A stretch of 59,020 nucleotides of DNA from Maribacter antarcticus DSM 21422 (GTDB taxonomy: Bacteria; Bacteroidota; Bacteroidia; Flavobacteriales; Flavobacteriaceae), in contig NZ_JHZC01000020.1 of the NCBI RefSeq assembly GCF_000621125.1, positions 1 through 59,020 of the forward strand, read 5' to 3'. A program made the translations under genes and the position numbers. This document shows, in pieces, positions 26,028 to 34,415 of this stretch. Under the pieces are notes generated by a model. That model saw only the letters and a program-made list of their open reading frames with translations, did no database searches and was not told the origin of the DNA. The first letter of the stretch is position 1; each line of letters begins with the position of its first letter.

Positions 26028-27448
26028 TTATGCTTTTTCCAATGTTTTCATTAACTCAAAACAACGTTTATCAATATTTCCCATATTGGGATTGAATGCT
26101 GATATATTTGATAGTATAACTATACCGTTTTTTGTCTTTTCGTCAAATACCATTGATGATGAATATCCACCTGTCCCGCCATTATGCCAGTACCAAATGT
26201 TTTTAGATTGGGATTTTAATAAATGCCATCCTAAACCAATATCCATAGTGTCATTTATTTCAAAGGTTTTCTGCCTTGTCAATTCTAAAGCCTTGTTTGA
26301 AGTGTTAAATTGAGCAATAACGAATTTCGATAAGTCCTCTGGCGTTGATAGTATTCCACCAGCACCAGCAAAAATTGAAAATTCCCAATTTGGAATCTCT
26401 TTTCCTTCATTATTTATTCCTCTTATTAAATGTCCTTTTACTTTATTAATATCTGCTGTTGCGTTTTGCATCTCGTCTTTGGAAAATATTTTATTCTGTA
26501 ATAGGTTTCCATAAGTAGTATTTCCAATTTTACTTAACGTGTACCCCATTAATACTCCTCCTAAATTTGAATACTGATATTTTCCTTTATTTGACAATTC
26601 AAGATGGTTTATTAGATATTCCTCCAATTCTTTTTCCTTGTAATATTTATATGGATTTTCAATATTTACTTTTGCTAAATCTAAATTTGAAGGCAAACGA
26701 GGAAGTCCAGAAGTATGATTCGCTAAATTGATAAACGCTATTTTTATATTATTATGAAAAGGTGTTTTTAAATAATCATTGACATTATTATTTAGTTTAA
26801 TTTTTCCGTCCATACCAAAATTAGCAAGTAGCGTGGATATAAAAACTTTTGAGACAGAACCTATTTCAAAGACACTTTTATGATTATCAATTGTCGAAAT
26901 GGTATCATTATTCTTTTTTGTGCCGAATTAACTCACTTTTCCATTATTGATAAAAGCTATCGAAATTTGTGTTTGATCAGGAAAAGTCTTAGCGTTTTCA
27001 AATATTAATTGAGATTGCTTTTTGGAATACTATTTTCTCTAATAGATAAATTATTTATTACAGTTTCTGAAGTATTTTCTTCTGCAAAAGGTGTTACAGC
27101 AAAACCATTAATTTTAGAATTATGGTCTAAAGAAATATTTAGGGCGTAAATGGCGCTTTCAAAATTTATTTTGTAAACCGCAACACGCTCGTTTTTATAA
27201 CTTACAAATTCTCATTTGCTTATGTTTCCAGCTTGTTTTTTCAAATTGGTTAAATAGGGTGTTAATTTATTTAAGGGCACTGCTACTTTCATATCGCTTG
27301 AAAACATAGAGAAAATAACTTCAAAATTGTTGGTATTGTAGTTTTTTTCAAAGGTATCTACAACGACTTTGTAAGTAGGTTTTTCAGTTTGTGCAAATGT
27401 TATGTTTGCAATCAAAACAAATAAGCTAGTAGATATAATTTTTTCATA
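26028..27448 (-). pseudogene. decayed NTF2-like/beta-lactamase-family serine hydrolase
   Basis: One ancestral gene in several pieces. Its ATG at 27448 is followed by six A's where seven would keep frame with ISTSLFVLIANITFAQ. An NTF2/DUF3887-like domain (27212-27415) ends in an in-frame TGA at 27212. A second A-run (CCAAAAAGC, near 27025) shifts frame. An in-frame TAA (26928) interrupts KVS*FGTKK. The hydrolase domain then continues with SVSK, HTSGLPRLP, YQYSNLGG and HNGGTGGYSS. Four lesions make this a pseudogene; only 26028-26813 is a long open frame, and it lacks the SxxK nucleophile. Confidence 0.8.
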
Positions 27449-27455
27449 ATTGGTA

Positions 27456-27749
27456 CTATTTTTTTCTTTTTAATTTTTTGAGAAACTTTTTTAATAATTG
27501 AGATATTTTGGATACATCTTTAGATATTGAGTCTTTTTCCCATTGGCTCACATTTCCTTTATACTGTTTCCAAGCCGATTTGATTTTTGTTACATCAGAT
27601 TTAATTGAATCTTTTTCCCATTGACTCGTATTCGCCTTTAATTCTTCAATTAAAGTTGAAAATTGAAAATTAATTTTTTCTCCTAAGGATGAACTTCCCC
27701 ATATTTCTTTTATGTCTTGCCAAGTTTCTCTTTGTTCCTGTTTTGCCAT
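27456..27749 (-). CDS. small charged protein beside an ECF sigma factor
   Basis: A 97-residue, very charged, helical protein. It contains an internal duplication: SQWEKDSIKSDVTKIKSAW and SQWEKDSISKDVSKISQLL. The C-terminus is strongly basic (KKFLKKLKRKK). There is no signal peptide or membrane helix. It starts 1 bp after the sigma factor stop, so it is co-translated with it. An anti-sigma or accessory role is possible from position but is not shown by sequence. No family recognised. Confidence 0.6.
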   Translation of the reverse strand: MAKQEQRETWQDIKEIWGSSSLGEKINFQFSTLIEELKANTSQWEKDSIKSDVTKIKSAWKQYKGNVSQWEKDSISKDVSKISQLLKKFLKKLKRKK

Positions 27750-27750
27750 T

Positions 27751-28257
27751 TTATTTTAATTTAGGTGTTATACAATCCAATAATATTTTTTTTATTCTTT
27801 TCATTTTTACAGCAATGTGATTTTCAGTCAAATCTGTTATTGCTGCTATTTCTTTATAATGCAGTTCGTCTAAATGCAAAATAATAATTGACCCATCAAC
27901 TGCATTCAAGAGGGAAATACATTCACGTAGTGCCTTGAACTTTATCTCTTCAATTGCATCTGGAATAGTTTCCGAAAGCTTAAACTGGATGGATTCTAAT
28001 CGCGTGGTTTTGTTGTTCAAGCTTGCAAACTGCACTTTAGAACGATTGCATACATTTAGTGCAATTTTATAAACCCAAGTACTGATATTAGATTTTCCTT
28101 TAAATGTTGAATATGACTTCCAAATGTGAAATACTACTTCTTGGAAAAGATCTTGTGGTTCAATTGGTGAAATAGCATATATTCGACATATTCTGTAAAT
28201 ACGGGTCTTATTGTCTTCCAGAATCTGATTAAATAGTTGTTCTTCTTCTTTTTGCAT
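27751..28257 (-). CDS. ECF-type RNA polymerase sigma factor
   Basis: A 168-residue protein. Region 2 is DLFQEVVFHIWKSYSTFKGKSNISTWVYKIALNVC, with the -10 recognition helix. Region 4 is IILHLDELHYKEIAAITDLTENHIAVKMKRIKKIL, the -35 helix-turn-helix. It is the first gene of a unit whose remaining genes are the charged 97-residue protein and the decayed serine hydrolase, so it probably drove that operon. Unit ends GTTGGCATGT/GAATGCCAAC agree at 8 of 10. Confidence 0.85.
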   Translation of the reverse strand: MQKEEEQLFNQILEDNKTRIYRICRIYAISPIEPQDLFQEVVFHIWKSYSTFKGKSNISTWVYKIALNVCNRSKVQFASLNNKTTRLESIQFKLSETIPDAIEEIKFKALRECISLLNAVDGSIIILHLDELHYKEIAAITDLTENHIAVKMKRIKKILLDCITPKLK

Positions 28258-28389
28258 ATTATTTTTTTTCTATTTCCTGTTCTCTATTAACCTTAGTGAC
28301 AAGAGTTATGAAAATATGACAAGAAAATTCAATTATTTTTCAGTTAGTCAGTTTTATGGTAGATTTTTTTGCCAGGTTTAATGAATGCC

Positions 28390-28430
28390 AACGATTAGTA
28401 TATGGCGCGTTTTAATGCGCTATATACATC
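28390..28430 (-). repeat. attC-like site E23, interrupted by an IS110-family element
   Basis: AAC-GATTA-GTATATGGCGC, loop TTTTAAT, then GCGCTATATAC-ATC. This is a short-class site whose right end is cut off after ATATACATCT. The missing TTGTTACC end reappears at 29523, on the far side of the insertion. Confidence 0.75.
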
Positions 28431-28431
28431 T

Positions 28432-28641
28432 TAAGTTTGATTCCTTAACTTTTAGGATATACATCAGAAAGAACAAAAGAGAGCATTAATGTTACTGTAC
28501 ACGGTGAAGCACTAGACTTCGACAACATTGATAATCCCCGCTCTTTTACTACTTAGACCACGTTCAGTTCTGTGAGACTTTAGATCTCGTTTTCAAGTTG
28601 TTGTGAGCAGAAGTAGCTGGTTCCTTCATACAATAGTACGT
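28432..28641 (+). ncRNA. candidate bridge RNA region of the IS110 element
   Basis: IS110-family elements encode a non-coding bridge RNA in a long end, with loops matching target and donor. Here ATATACATC (28457-28465) repeats the 9 bases left of the insertion (28422-28430). Then AACAAAAG (28472-28479) nearly complements the target on the right (CTTTGTT). The placement fits a target-binding loop but the region is AT-rich, so chance is possible. Boundaries are not known. Confidence 0.45.
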
Positions 28642-29412
28642 ATGAATAAATATAACGAAACTTTCGGAGTCGACCTCAGTAAAGATGTCTTTGATGTACA
28701 TGGTAGTACCGTAGGACACGATCAGTATAAAAATGATGAATCTGGGTTTCGGAAGTTCCTTAAAGCGTTACCGGATACTTCATTGGTTGTTATGGAAGCA
28801 ACTGGTTATTACCATTATCGTCTTGCACAGTTTCTCTATAAAAATGGGATTACGGTATCGGTTGTGAATCCCTTATCCGTAAAGCGTTTTATACAGATGA
28901 AATTGGCCAAAGTGAAAACGGACAAGAGCGATGCCAGGGCCATTTGTAAATATGCTGTAATAATTGAAGAGAAGCTTCTTTCTTTGGTAAAACAAGACCA
29001 GCAACATCAGCTGACGGTACTAACTAGTATCCCTGGTATCGGAATCAGAACGGCTCTTTTTTTGATTGTTTGTACGGATGGTTTTAAGAAGTTCGAAACA
29101 GTATCTCAGCTATGTAGTTATGTTGGTATCACCCCAACCATACGGGAATCTGGTAGTAGTGTCAGAGGCCGTAGTAGAATTAGCAAGATTGGTAATAGAA
29201 AGCTGAGGAATCTACTATTCTTATGTTCGTTCAATGCCTGCAAACACAACAAGGCCTGTAAAGGAGTATATGAGCGAATCGTGAACAAGGGCGAGCGCAA
29301 GAAACTTGCCTTGATAGCCGTATCGATCAAACTGCTCAAACGAAGCTTTACTATAGCCAAATCGGGTAAGCCTTACAATGAAACCTATGTTTCTGTATTG
29401 CGAGTAAAGTAG
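28642..29412 (+). CDS. IS110-family transposase, internally shortened
   Basis: A 256-residue protein with start ATG at 28642 (MNKYNETFGVDLSKD). The N-terminal DEDD RuvC-like domain is present: GVDLSKDVFDVH, VVMEATGYYHYRLA, KTDKSDARAICKYA. The C-terminal Tnp/serine domain is also present: LTSIPGIGIRTALFLI, LCSYVGITPTIRESGSSVRG, KIGNRKLRNLLFLCSFNA. Between ICKYAVI and IEEKLLSLVKQ the coiled-coil spacer of about 60-70 residues found in full-length relatives appears to be missing, in frame. Probably inactive. Confidence 0.8.
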   Translation: MNKYNETFGVDLSKDVFDVHGSTVGHDQYKNDESGFRKFLKALPDTSLVVMEATGYYHYRLAQFLYKNGITVSVVNPLSVKRFIQMKLAKVKTDKSDARAICKYAVIIEEKLLSLVKQDQQHQLTVLTSIPGIGIRTALFLIVCTDGFKKFETVSQLCSYVGITPTIRESGSSVRGRSRISKIGNRKLRNLLFLCSFNACKHNKACKGVYERIVNKGERKKLALIAVSIKLLKRSFTIAKSGKPYNETYVSVLRVK

Positions 29413-29541
29413 TTGAAAATCATCTTTAATAAAGCTCAAAGAATCATTAAAGAGAATCTATGGGCCTAAAATACTAGTGTCTTGAATTAATGAAGAAAAG
29501 AGTTGTTTTTTACCTCAGTTCTTTGTTACCTACTGTTATTT

Positions 29542-30570
29542 TTAAATTTCTCCACTAATCAAAGAATTTATTTTTTCCTTATCAGTCTGAGATAAACCAT
29601 TATAGAACTCGGTCAATTTAGATTTAATATGGGTTATTTTCACTACTCTGATTACCTTGGGAGCATTTTCCGCATCGCTCGCTCTTACCATAATGCCAAG
29701 TAATTGTCCATCCGAATTAAAGGCACCGCCACCGCTCATTCCAGCTAATCCCGTTGCTTCTACAAAAAATTCAACCAGAGAATTATAAGGAATATCACCT
29801 TCAGACTCTCCGGCAACTTTCCATTCATTAATTATTGTTGCAGCTTCCAAGTCCGAAAGAATTTTTCCTATAGCGACTGCTCCATTTGGGTAATTCTCTT
29901 TATCTTGAGGATAACCGACCAACATTGCATTTTCACCATCATAAGGCATGTTCCAGGTTTGGTCAAGTTTCGTTCGATTATATTGATCGTACATATCCAA
30001 AGGAGTATTGATTTGGACTAAGTTTGGATATTGTGGAAAGTCACCTTGCTCGACACGTTGATTATCAATAATCCCCAAATAAAAATCCTCAGATGGCAAT
30101 ATATTGGTATTGGTAGCAGACGGTGAAATATCAAAATGAATCAAGGGAAAATCTGCTATCAAAGTATTTCCCCAAACAATATTACCGTTAGTTGGCGGGA
30201 TTTGTGAAGTTTCAAAAATTCCAAGGTTTTCAGAAGTTATGTCAAAAAACTCAGCATCTCTGGAACTCCAGCCACTAATATTATAAACATGATTTGCACT
30301 AATATATAAACCTAAACCATAGTCATTCTTTCTGCTCCAAATAGTTTTTGATGCAGGACCTTTTTTGCCAACACTACCCCTAACGATATGCAATAAGTCA
30401 ATTAAATTTTGATTATCACCATTTAATATATCCTCGATTTTGGAAAGTCCAACTATATCAATTGACGAGGGCGGAGTAATCGGATTAGGATTATCATTGT
30501 CTTTTGAGCAAGATTGACAAAAGACAAATATACCTACCAAGATCAGGTTAATTAAAGACTTTGTTTTCAT
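29542..30570 (-). CDS. trypsin-like serine protease lipoprotein
   Basis: A 342-residue protein with a lipobox ending CQSCSKD (Cys21). Chymotrypsin-fold pointers: His in LGLYISANHVYNISGW, Asp probably in ADFPLIHFDIS, and the Ser motif GLAGMSGGGAFNSDGQLLGIMV, equivalent to GDSGGP. It is membrane-anchored, probably acting in the periplasm or at the surface. The unit's left end GTTACCTACT (29525) pairs at 8 of 10 with the right end AGCTGGTAAC, showing that the IS lies outside this unit, in its attC-like site. Confidence 0.75.
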   Translation of the reverse strand: MKTKSLINLILVGIFVFCQSCSKDNDNPNPITPPSSIDIVGLSKIEDILNGDNQNLIDLLHIVRGSVGKKGPASKTIWSRKNDYGLGLYISANHVYNISGWSSRDAEFFDITSENLGIFETSQIPPTNGNIVWGNTLIADFPLIHFDISPSATNTNILPSEDFYLGIIDNQRVEQGDFPQYPNLVQINTPLDMYDQYNRTKLDQTWNMPYDGENAMLVGYPQDKENYPNGAVAIGKILSDLEAATIINEWKVAGESEGDIPYNSLVEFFVEATGLAGMSGGGAFNSDGQLLGIMVRASDAENAPKVIRVVKITHIKSKLTEFYNGLSQTDKEKINSLISGEI

Positions 30571-30625
30571 TTCTTATTAAATTATATGATGACAGTTTTC
30601 TCTACAAGGTTGCTTAATAGCTGGT

Positions 30626-30813
30626 AACGTTTTGGCTATGGTTAGTACGGGAGTTCAGAGAACTGAACTTTCGATTAAGCACTTAGCCAAAACTTTTTAT
30701 TTTGTTTTATTTTTTTTGTTCTAAAGCCAAATAAAAAAGATTTGGCGGACTTGGTATAAAAGCACGAAACTTTAGGTTAAGTCCCAAAACCCTTATTAAT
30801 TATAGCCATTGTT
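30626..30813 (-). repeat. attC-like site E24 (188 bp class)
   Basis: AAC at 30626 and GTT at 30811. The arms GGCTATGGTTAGTACGGG and CCCTTATTAATTATAGCC pair. The inner hairpin is CCAAATAAAAAAGATTTGG. Confidence 0.8.
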
Positions 30814-30826
30814 CTAACCAGTTTGA

Positions 30827-31948
30827 TTACTCTAATTTTAGATTAATTCTATCTTCGGGTTTTAAATCCAATACTATTTCTTTTAATTCACGTGTCATCT
30901 TTCTAATTGGAAAAGTTCTCATATTCCCTAGTATGATAACAGTTAGTCTATCGTCAGAATATCTATGTAGATTAGACATAAATCCATCCATAGTTCCTCC
31001 GTGTCTCATTAAGGTTCCATTCTTATTACCTTTTCTTCTTTGATATTCTGTAATGCGAAAACCATAACTATAGTTACCGAATTCAGAATTTTCTCCATCA
31101 AACAGCAGGGATATGCTTTTTTCGGATAATAGTGTATTATTATATAAGGCTTGATCCCACTTATATAAATCTTCAACAGTAGAGAATATATCTCCTGAGC
31201 CTAAGGCATAAGAAACTATATTTTCGTCATTTTTAATCGCAAAAGTTGTTTTTCGATAGCCTTTTGCTCTTTCTTTTGGATATTTTGATTTTCTTTCAAC
31301 ACCAGAGTGGTACATTTTTAGTGGTTTGAATGTTTTTTCTTGTAAAACTTGGGCAAATGATTTACCTGTTACTTTCTCGATTGCAATTGCTGACAGCGTG
31401 TAATTAAGATTAGAATATTGATATTCAGACCCAGGTGTAAATAAGAGAGAAGATGTATTGATTATTTCAATAATTTCTTGAGAGCTTACATCTTTATCTT
31501 CAAAATCAACGATTCGTTCTAAATGAGGTACAAAACCTGATTGATGTTTAAGAAGAATATGTAGTGTTAAATTCTTTCCTAGGTTATCTTTAAGTTCAGG
31601 AATATACGTTCTAATAGGTTCATTTAAATCTAATAATCCGTCTTCAACTAATTGTAATACAGAGACGGCTACGAATGATTTTGTTAGAGAACCAATCAAA
31701 AACTGGGTCTCCGTAGTATTTTTTATTTTCTTTTCTCTATTTGCAAAACCATAAGCTTTGTTAAAAAGTATTTTTTCATCTTTTGCTACAAGAACAGCTC
31801 CTTGATAATCATCATTATCTACGTGGTTTTTAAGCGTTGTTTCGATTTTTTCAGATAGACTATCACTATTATGATAATTTTCAGCACTTTTTGAACTAAA
31901 AAAACCTAATATACTTATTAGTAATAAGGAAAATAAAATCTTTTTCAT
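30827..31948 (-). CDS. secreted beta-lactamase-family serine hydrolase
   Basis: A 373-residue protein with a Sec signal peptide (ILFSLLLISILGFFSSKSA). Motifs: S87-L-T-K90 (LIGSLTKSFVAVSVLQLVEDG), YSN in YQYSNLNYTLSAIAIEKV, and HGG in MRHGGTMDGFMSN. A single catalytic domain, probably periplasmic. Single gene in a unit with ends GTTCTAACCA/TGGTTACAAC (9 of 10). Substrate unknown. Confidence 0.8.
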   Translation of the reverse strand: MKKILFSLLLISILGFFSSKSAENYHNSDSLSEKIETTLKNHVDNDDYQGAVLVAKDEKILFNKAYGFANREKKIKNTTETQFLIGSLTKSFVAVSVLQLVEDGLLDLNEPIRTYIPELKDNLGKNLTLHILLKHQSGFVPHLERIVDFEDKDVSSQEIIEIINTSSLLFTPGSEYQYSNLNYTLSAIAIEKVTGKSFAQVLQEKTFKPLKMYHSGVERKSKYPKERAKGYRKTTFAIKNDENIVSYALGSGDIFSTVEDLYKWDQALYNNTLLSEKSISLLFDGENSEFGNYSYGFRITEYQRRKGNKNGTLMRHGGTMDGFMSNLHRYSDDRLTVIILGNMRTFPIRKMTRELKEIVLDLKPEDRINLKLE

Positions 31949-32018
31949 TGCGTTTTAGTTTTTAAATTAAAAAAGAATAAATGTCAAGAATTGTTCCGTT
32001 TTTTCTCAAATTGGTTAC

Positions 32019-32144
32019 AACCGACGTTTGGTATATGGTTTGTTGGGTAGTTAAATACCTAATTTAGTAAATAAAAACTGAGTAGAAAATCTGCGAGGAT
32101 TTTCGTAAGCAAGCGCGAACTAGCAATAAATTATATACGGTGTT
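32019..32144 (-). repeat. attC-like site E25 (126 bp class)
   Basis: AAC at 32019, followed by a duplicated-looking CGACG before the usual TTTGGTATATGG; GTT at 32142. The central hairpin is GAAAATCT-GCGA-GGATTTTC. Confidence 0.75.
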
Positions 32145-32154
32145 GTAAAGCGTA

Positions 32155-33249
32155 TTATTCGAGCTTCCCAATTAAGCCCCAACCATTTGCTTTGTCGATA
32201 ACAGCGCAATGAAGTGTATTTTTACCTTTTTTTAAGTTCAAATATAATTTGTTAGCATTAATATCTATGTGTCCTTGGTATTGTAATCCTTTAGATCTAA
32301 ATGCGTTATTACCACTAAAAATGGCTGTTCCATTTAGATAGACTATTATTTTATCACTATAATCAAATGAGAATAGCCTTACTTGATTGTTATTTGATTC
32401 AATACTAGTTGAAGCCACAGCATAGACTTCTTTGTTTTTTTCGAAATTACCTGACGATGGCTTTTTAATGAATTTTGAGAATGGAAGTAAACCAGAATTT
32501 TCGGTTGTAACAGTTGCGAATTTCTTTTTTGAAAAACTGTTGAAACTTAACTCGTCTTCAATAAATGGAAATGCTTTTGTAATATTCCACTGCGATATAA
32601 GGTTAGATTCTTTCTTGTTTTGAGTTTCTTTATTAGGTTTGCTAGTAACCTCTTTGCTAGTAACCTCTTTACTAGTAAATCTAAAATTTGAAAACCTATT
32701 ATTAAATAGTGAAAATAAGCCTATTTCTCCATTGTTGTTTGCCGTTCTCAGATTATCTAGCGTAAGCATTTTTTCATCATTAATAAAAACTTCAGCAGTA
32801 TTACTGTTTACTTCGATACGTAAGGTATTCCAACCCTTATTTTTAAAAGTAACATTGGCTTGGTATTCTTTATATAATTGCCAAGTAGGCTCTTCATTAT
32901 AAGTTGGCGAGTATTGTATTGCATCAGCTTGGTTAGATTTATGAAGCCTCATATAGACTTCCTCCATAGTGTTTTGTTGCTTTCTAAAAATGATACCAGC
33001 AAAACTTCTATTTTTATTGGCGTATACATCAACCTCTATAGTTCCATTTGAGAATTGTTTGTTTTTCACAAAAGCTTTGCCATTCAGAAGAAGTGTTTCT
33101 TTATTGTCAAATGTTTCAAAAGTAGAAGTTCCTTTATGTATTTCCCAGTTTGAAGAATTCATAGGAATATCAGTGGCGTTATTTTGTGCATATGATAATT
33201 GCAAGCTAAGTAGGATGATAAACAAATTGAAGCAGAATAAATTTTTCAT
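32155..33249 (-). CDS. secreted ConA-like (DUF1080/LamG-type) protein
   Basis: A 364-residue protein with a Sec signal peptide (LFIILLSLQLSYAQ). Residues 25-195 have a concanavalin-like jelly roll: ETLLLNGKAFVKNKQFSNGTIEVDV, AGIIFRKQ, WNTLRIEVNSNTAEVFIND, NGEIGLFSLFNNRFSNFRF. A TSKEV repeat linker follows (18 bp tandem DNA repeat near 32640-32680), then a second beta-rich domain (DKIIVYLNGTAIFSGNNAF, GKNTLHCAVIDKANGWG). Probably binds or acts on a glycan. An AraC regulator precedes it in the same unit. Confidence 0.7.
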   Translation of the reverse strand: MKNLFCFNLFIILLSLQLSYAQNNATDIPMNSSNWEIHKGTSTFETFDNKETLLLNGKAFVKNKQFSNGTIEVDVYANKNRSFAGIIFRKQQNTMEEVYMRLHKSNQADAIQYSPTYNEEPTWQLYKEYQANVTFKNKGWNTLRIEVNSNTAEVFINDEKMLTLDNLRTANNNGEIGLFSLFNNRFSNFRFTSKEVTSKEVTSKPNKETQNKKESNLISQWNITKAFPFIEDELSFNSFSKKKFATVTTENSGLLPFSKFIKKPSSGNFEKNKEVYAVASTSIESNNNQVRLFSFDYSDKIIVYLNGTAIFSGNNAFRSKGLQYQGHIDINANKLYLNLKKGKNTLHCAVIDKANGWGLIGKLE

Positions 33250-33328
33250 AGTATTTTCGATTTTTTAATACTGGCAAAGGTTGCTCTTCATTCTTGTAAA
33301 GAGCATATCATTTTATAATAAATGACTA

Positions 33329-34186
33329 TCATTTTGGTAATTTACGATACAAACCTGGGGTAGTACCCTCGAGCCTATTGAAAAAGCGTGTAAGATTATT
33401 GGCTTCACTAAAATGTAGAACGTCTGCAATTTCAGAAATAGTTTTATTGGAATAACTTAATTCCATTTTAATTTCCTGCAGTAATCTAAAATGGATAATT
33501 TCTTTAGAAGTACAAACAAAGTACGCTTTTGTAAGCTTATTTAATTGCTGTCTGGAGGTGTTCAGAATTTTACAGTAGGCAGCTACAGAATGTAATTTCC
33601 GGATATGTAACTCTAACTTTTCTTTAAACCTGTAAGCAGTTGAACTTCCTTGCGTTTCTGGCGAAAGATTGTAATGTTTTGAGAATAGCCTGTTTATTTT
33701 TGATAAATAGAAATATAAAAGAGACCTGATAATATGAATGCTATCATTTTGAAAATCATTTATTTCAGATATGATTTCATTTAATATAAATTGAATTTTA
33801 TTATATTCTCTTTTTGGTAGCTGTAAGTATTGCGGGTATTTTGAATTGTAAAAGTATTGAAGTCTATATACAAACAGTTTGTCGTCAAAAAAATCAGATA
33901 AGAAATCATTTTGAAAAACAAGATGAAAGCCTTTAATATCTGAAAGGTCTATTTCACATCTTTTTTTTTGGTACGGTGAAATAAAAAATATGGAGTTTTC
34001 TCTAATATTTAATCTATCTCCATTTAACTCAATATACCCTTTTGCTTTTTCAAAAATGAAAATTTCAAAAAAGTCAGTAGAATGAAGGGAATTTTCAAAA
34101 AATACGGTAGGATTTGTTTCGAATTTGTGCAAATCCATTAGGAGTTTAAATCCATATTTTTCTTTTTCAAAATGAAATGTGATCAA
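33329..34186 (-). CDS. AraC-family regulator
   Basis: A 285-residue cytoplasmic protein. The N-terminal half is a cupin-like sensing domain (FFEIFIFEKAKGYIELNGDRL, ENSIFFISPYQKKRC). The C-terminal 100 residues form the AraC domain: SVAAYCKILNTSRQQLNKLTK, then TISEIADVLHFSEANNLTRFF, then TPGLYRKLPK. It is 79 bp upstream of the ConA-like gene and co-oriented, so it is the likely regulator. Unit ends GTTGTAAAGC/GATTTGCAAC match at 8 of 10. Confidence 0.8.
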   Translation of the reverse strand: MITFHFEKEKYGFKLLMDLHKFETNPTVFFENSLHSTDFFEIFIFEKAKGYIELNGDRLNIRENSIFFISPYQKKRCEIDLSDIKGFHLVFQNDFLSDFFDDKLFVYRLQYFYNSKYPQYLQLPKREYNKIQFILNEIISEINDFQNDSIHIIRSLLYFYLSKINRLFSKHYNLSPETQGSSTAYRFKEKLELHIRKLHSVAAYCKILNTSRQQLNKLTKAYFVCTSKEIIHFRLLQEIKMELSYSNKTISEIADVLHFSEANNLTRFFNRLEGTTPGLYRKLPK

Positions 34187-34226
34187 ATTTTAATTCTTTT
34201 TGTTTGTGGTTTTTTATATGATTTGC

Positions 34227-34415
34227 AACGGTCTTGTGTATGAAACGTAGCATATAAAAAGACACTAACTTTTCGGATAAACACAGAGCAGAATTTTTAT
34301 ATTTTGTTTTTATCTTTTCTATTTTAAAAGCCAAATTAAAAATTTGGAGGTACTTTAAAAATAAGCACAAACCTTTCGGTTTAGCTCTTACTAGCTATGT
34401 TTCATACACGGTGTT
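34227..34415 (-). repeat. attC-like site E26 (189 bp class)
   Basis: AAC-GGTCTT, then a long outer stem GTGTATGAAACGTAGC pairing with GCTATGTTTCATACAC almost perfectly, then GGT-GTT (34413). The inner hairpin is CCAAATTAAAAATTTGG. Confidence 0.85.

Larger units (their letters stand above)
28430..29522 (+). mobile_element. IS110-family insertion sequence inside an attC-like site
   Basis: About 1.09 kb, flanked by CT at both ends (28430 and 29521), the core dinucleotide typical of IS110. No terminal inverted repeats are seen. It carries one transposase with about 210 bp of non-coding 5' sequence. It separates ATATACAT (left) from TTGTTACC (right), which together make a normal right arm of an attC-like site. 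It is shorter than usual for the family, in line with an internal deletion in the transposase. Confidence 0.75.

Noticed and set aside
28432..28641. A second gene in the IS110 element
   Set aside because: The longest in-frame extension of the transposase starts at a GTG (28603) and adds 13 residues unlike the family; the rest has no open frame of note.
32639..32680. 18 bp tandem repeat (GCTAGTAACCTCTTT...) as a regulatory repeat
   Set aside because: It lies in frame inside the ConA-like gene and encodes a TSKEV linker repeat, a simple protein feature.
34167..34370. 67-codon minus-strand ORF in E26
   Set aside because: Encoded by the attC-like site and the 5' region of the AraC gene; low complexity, no family.
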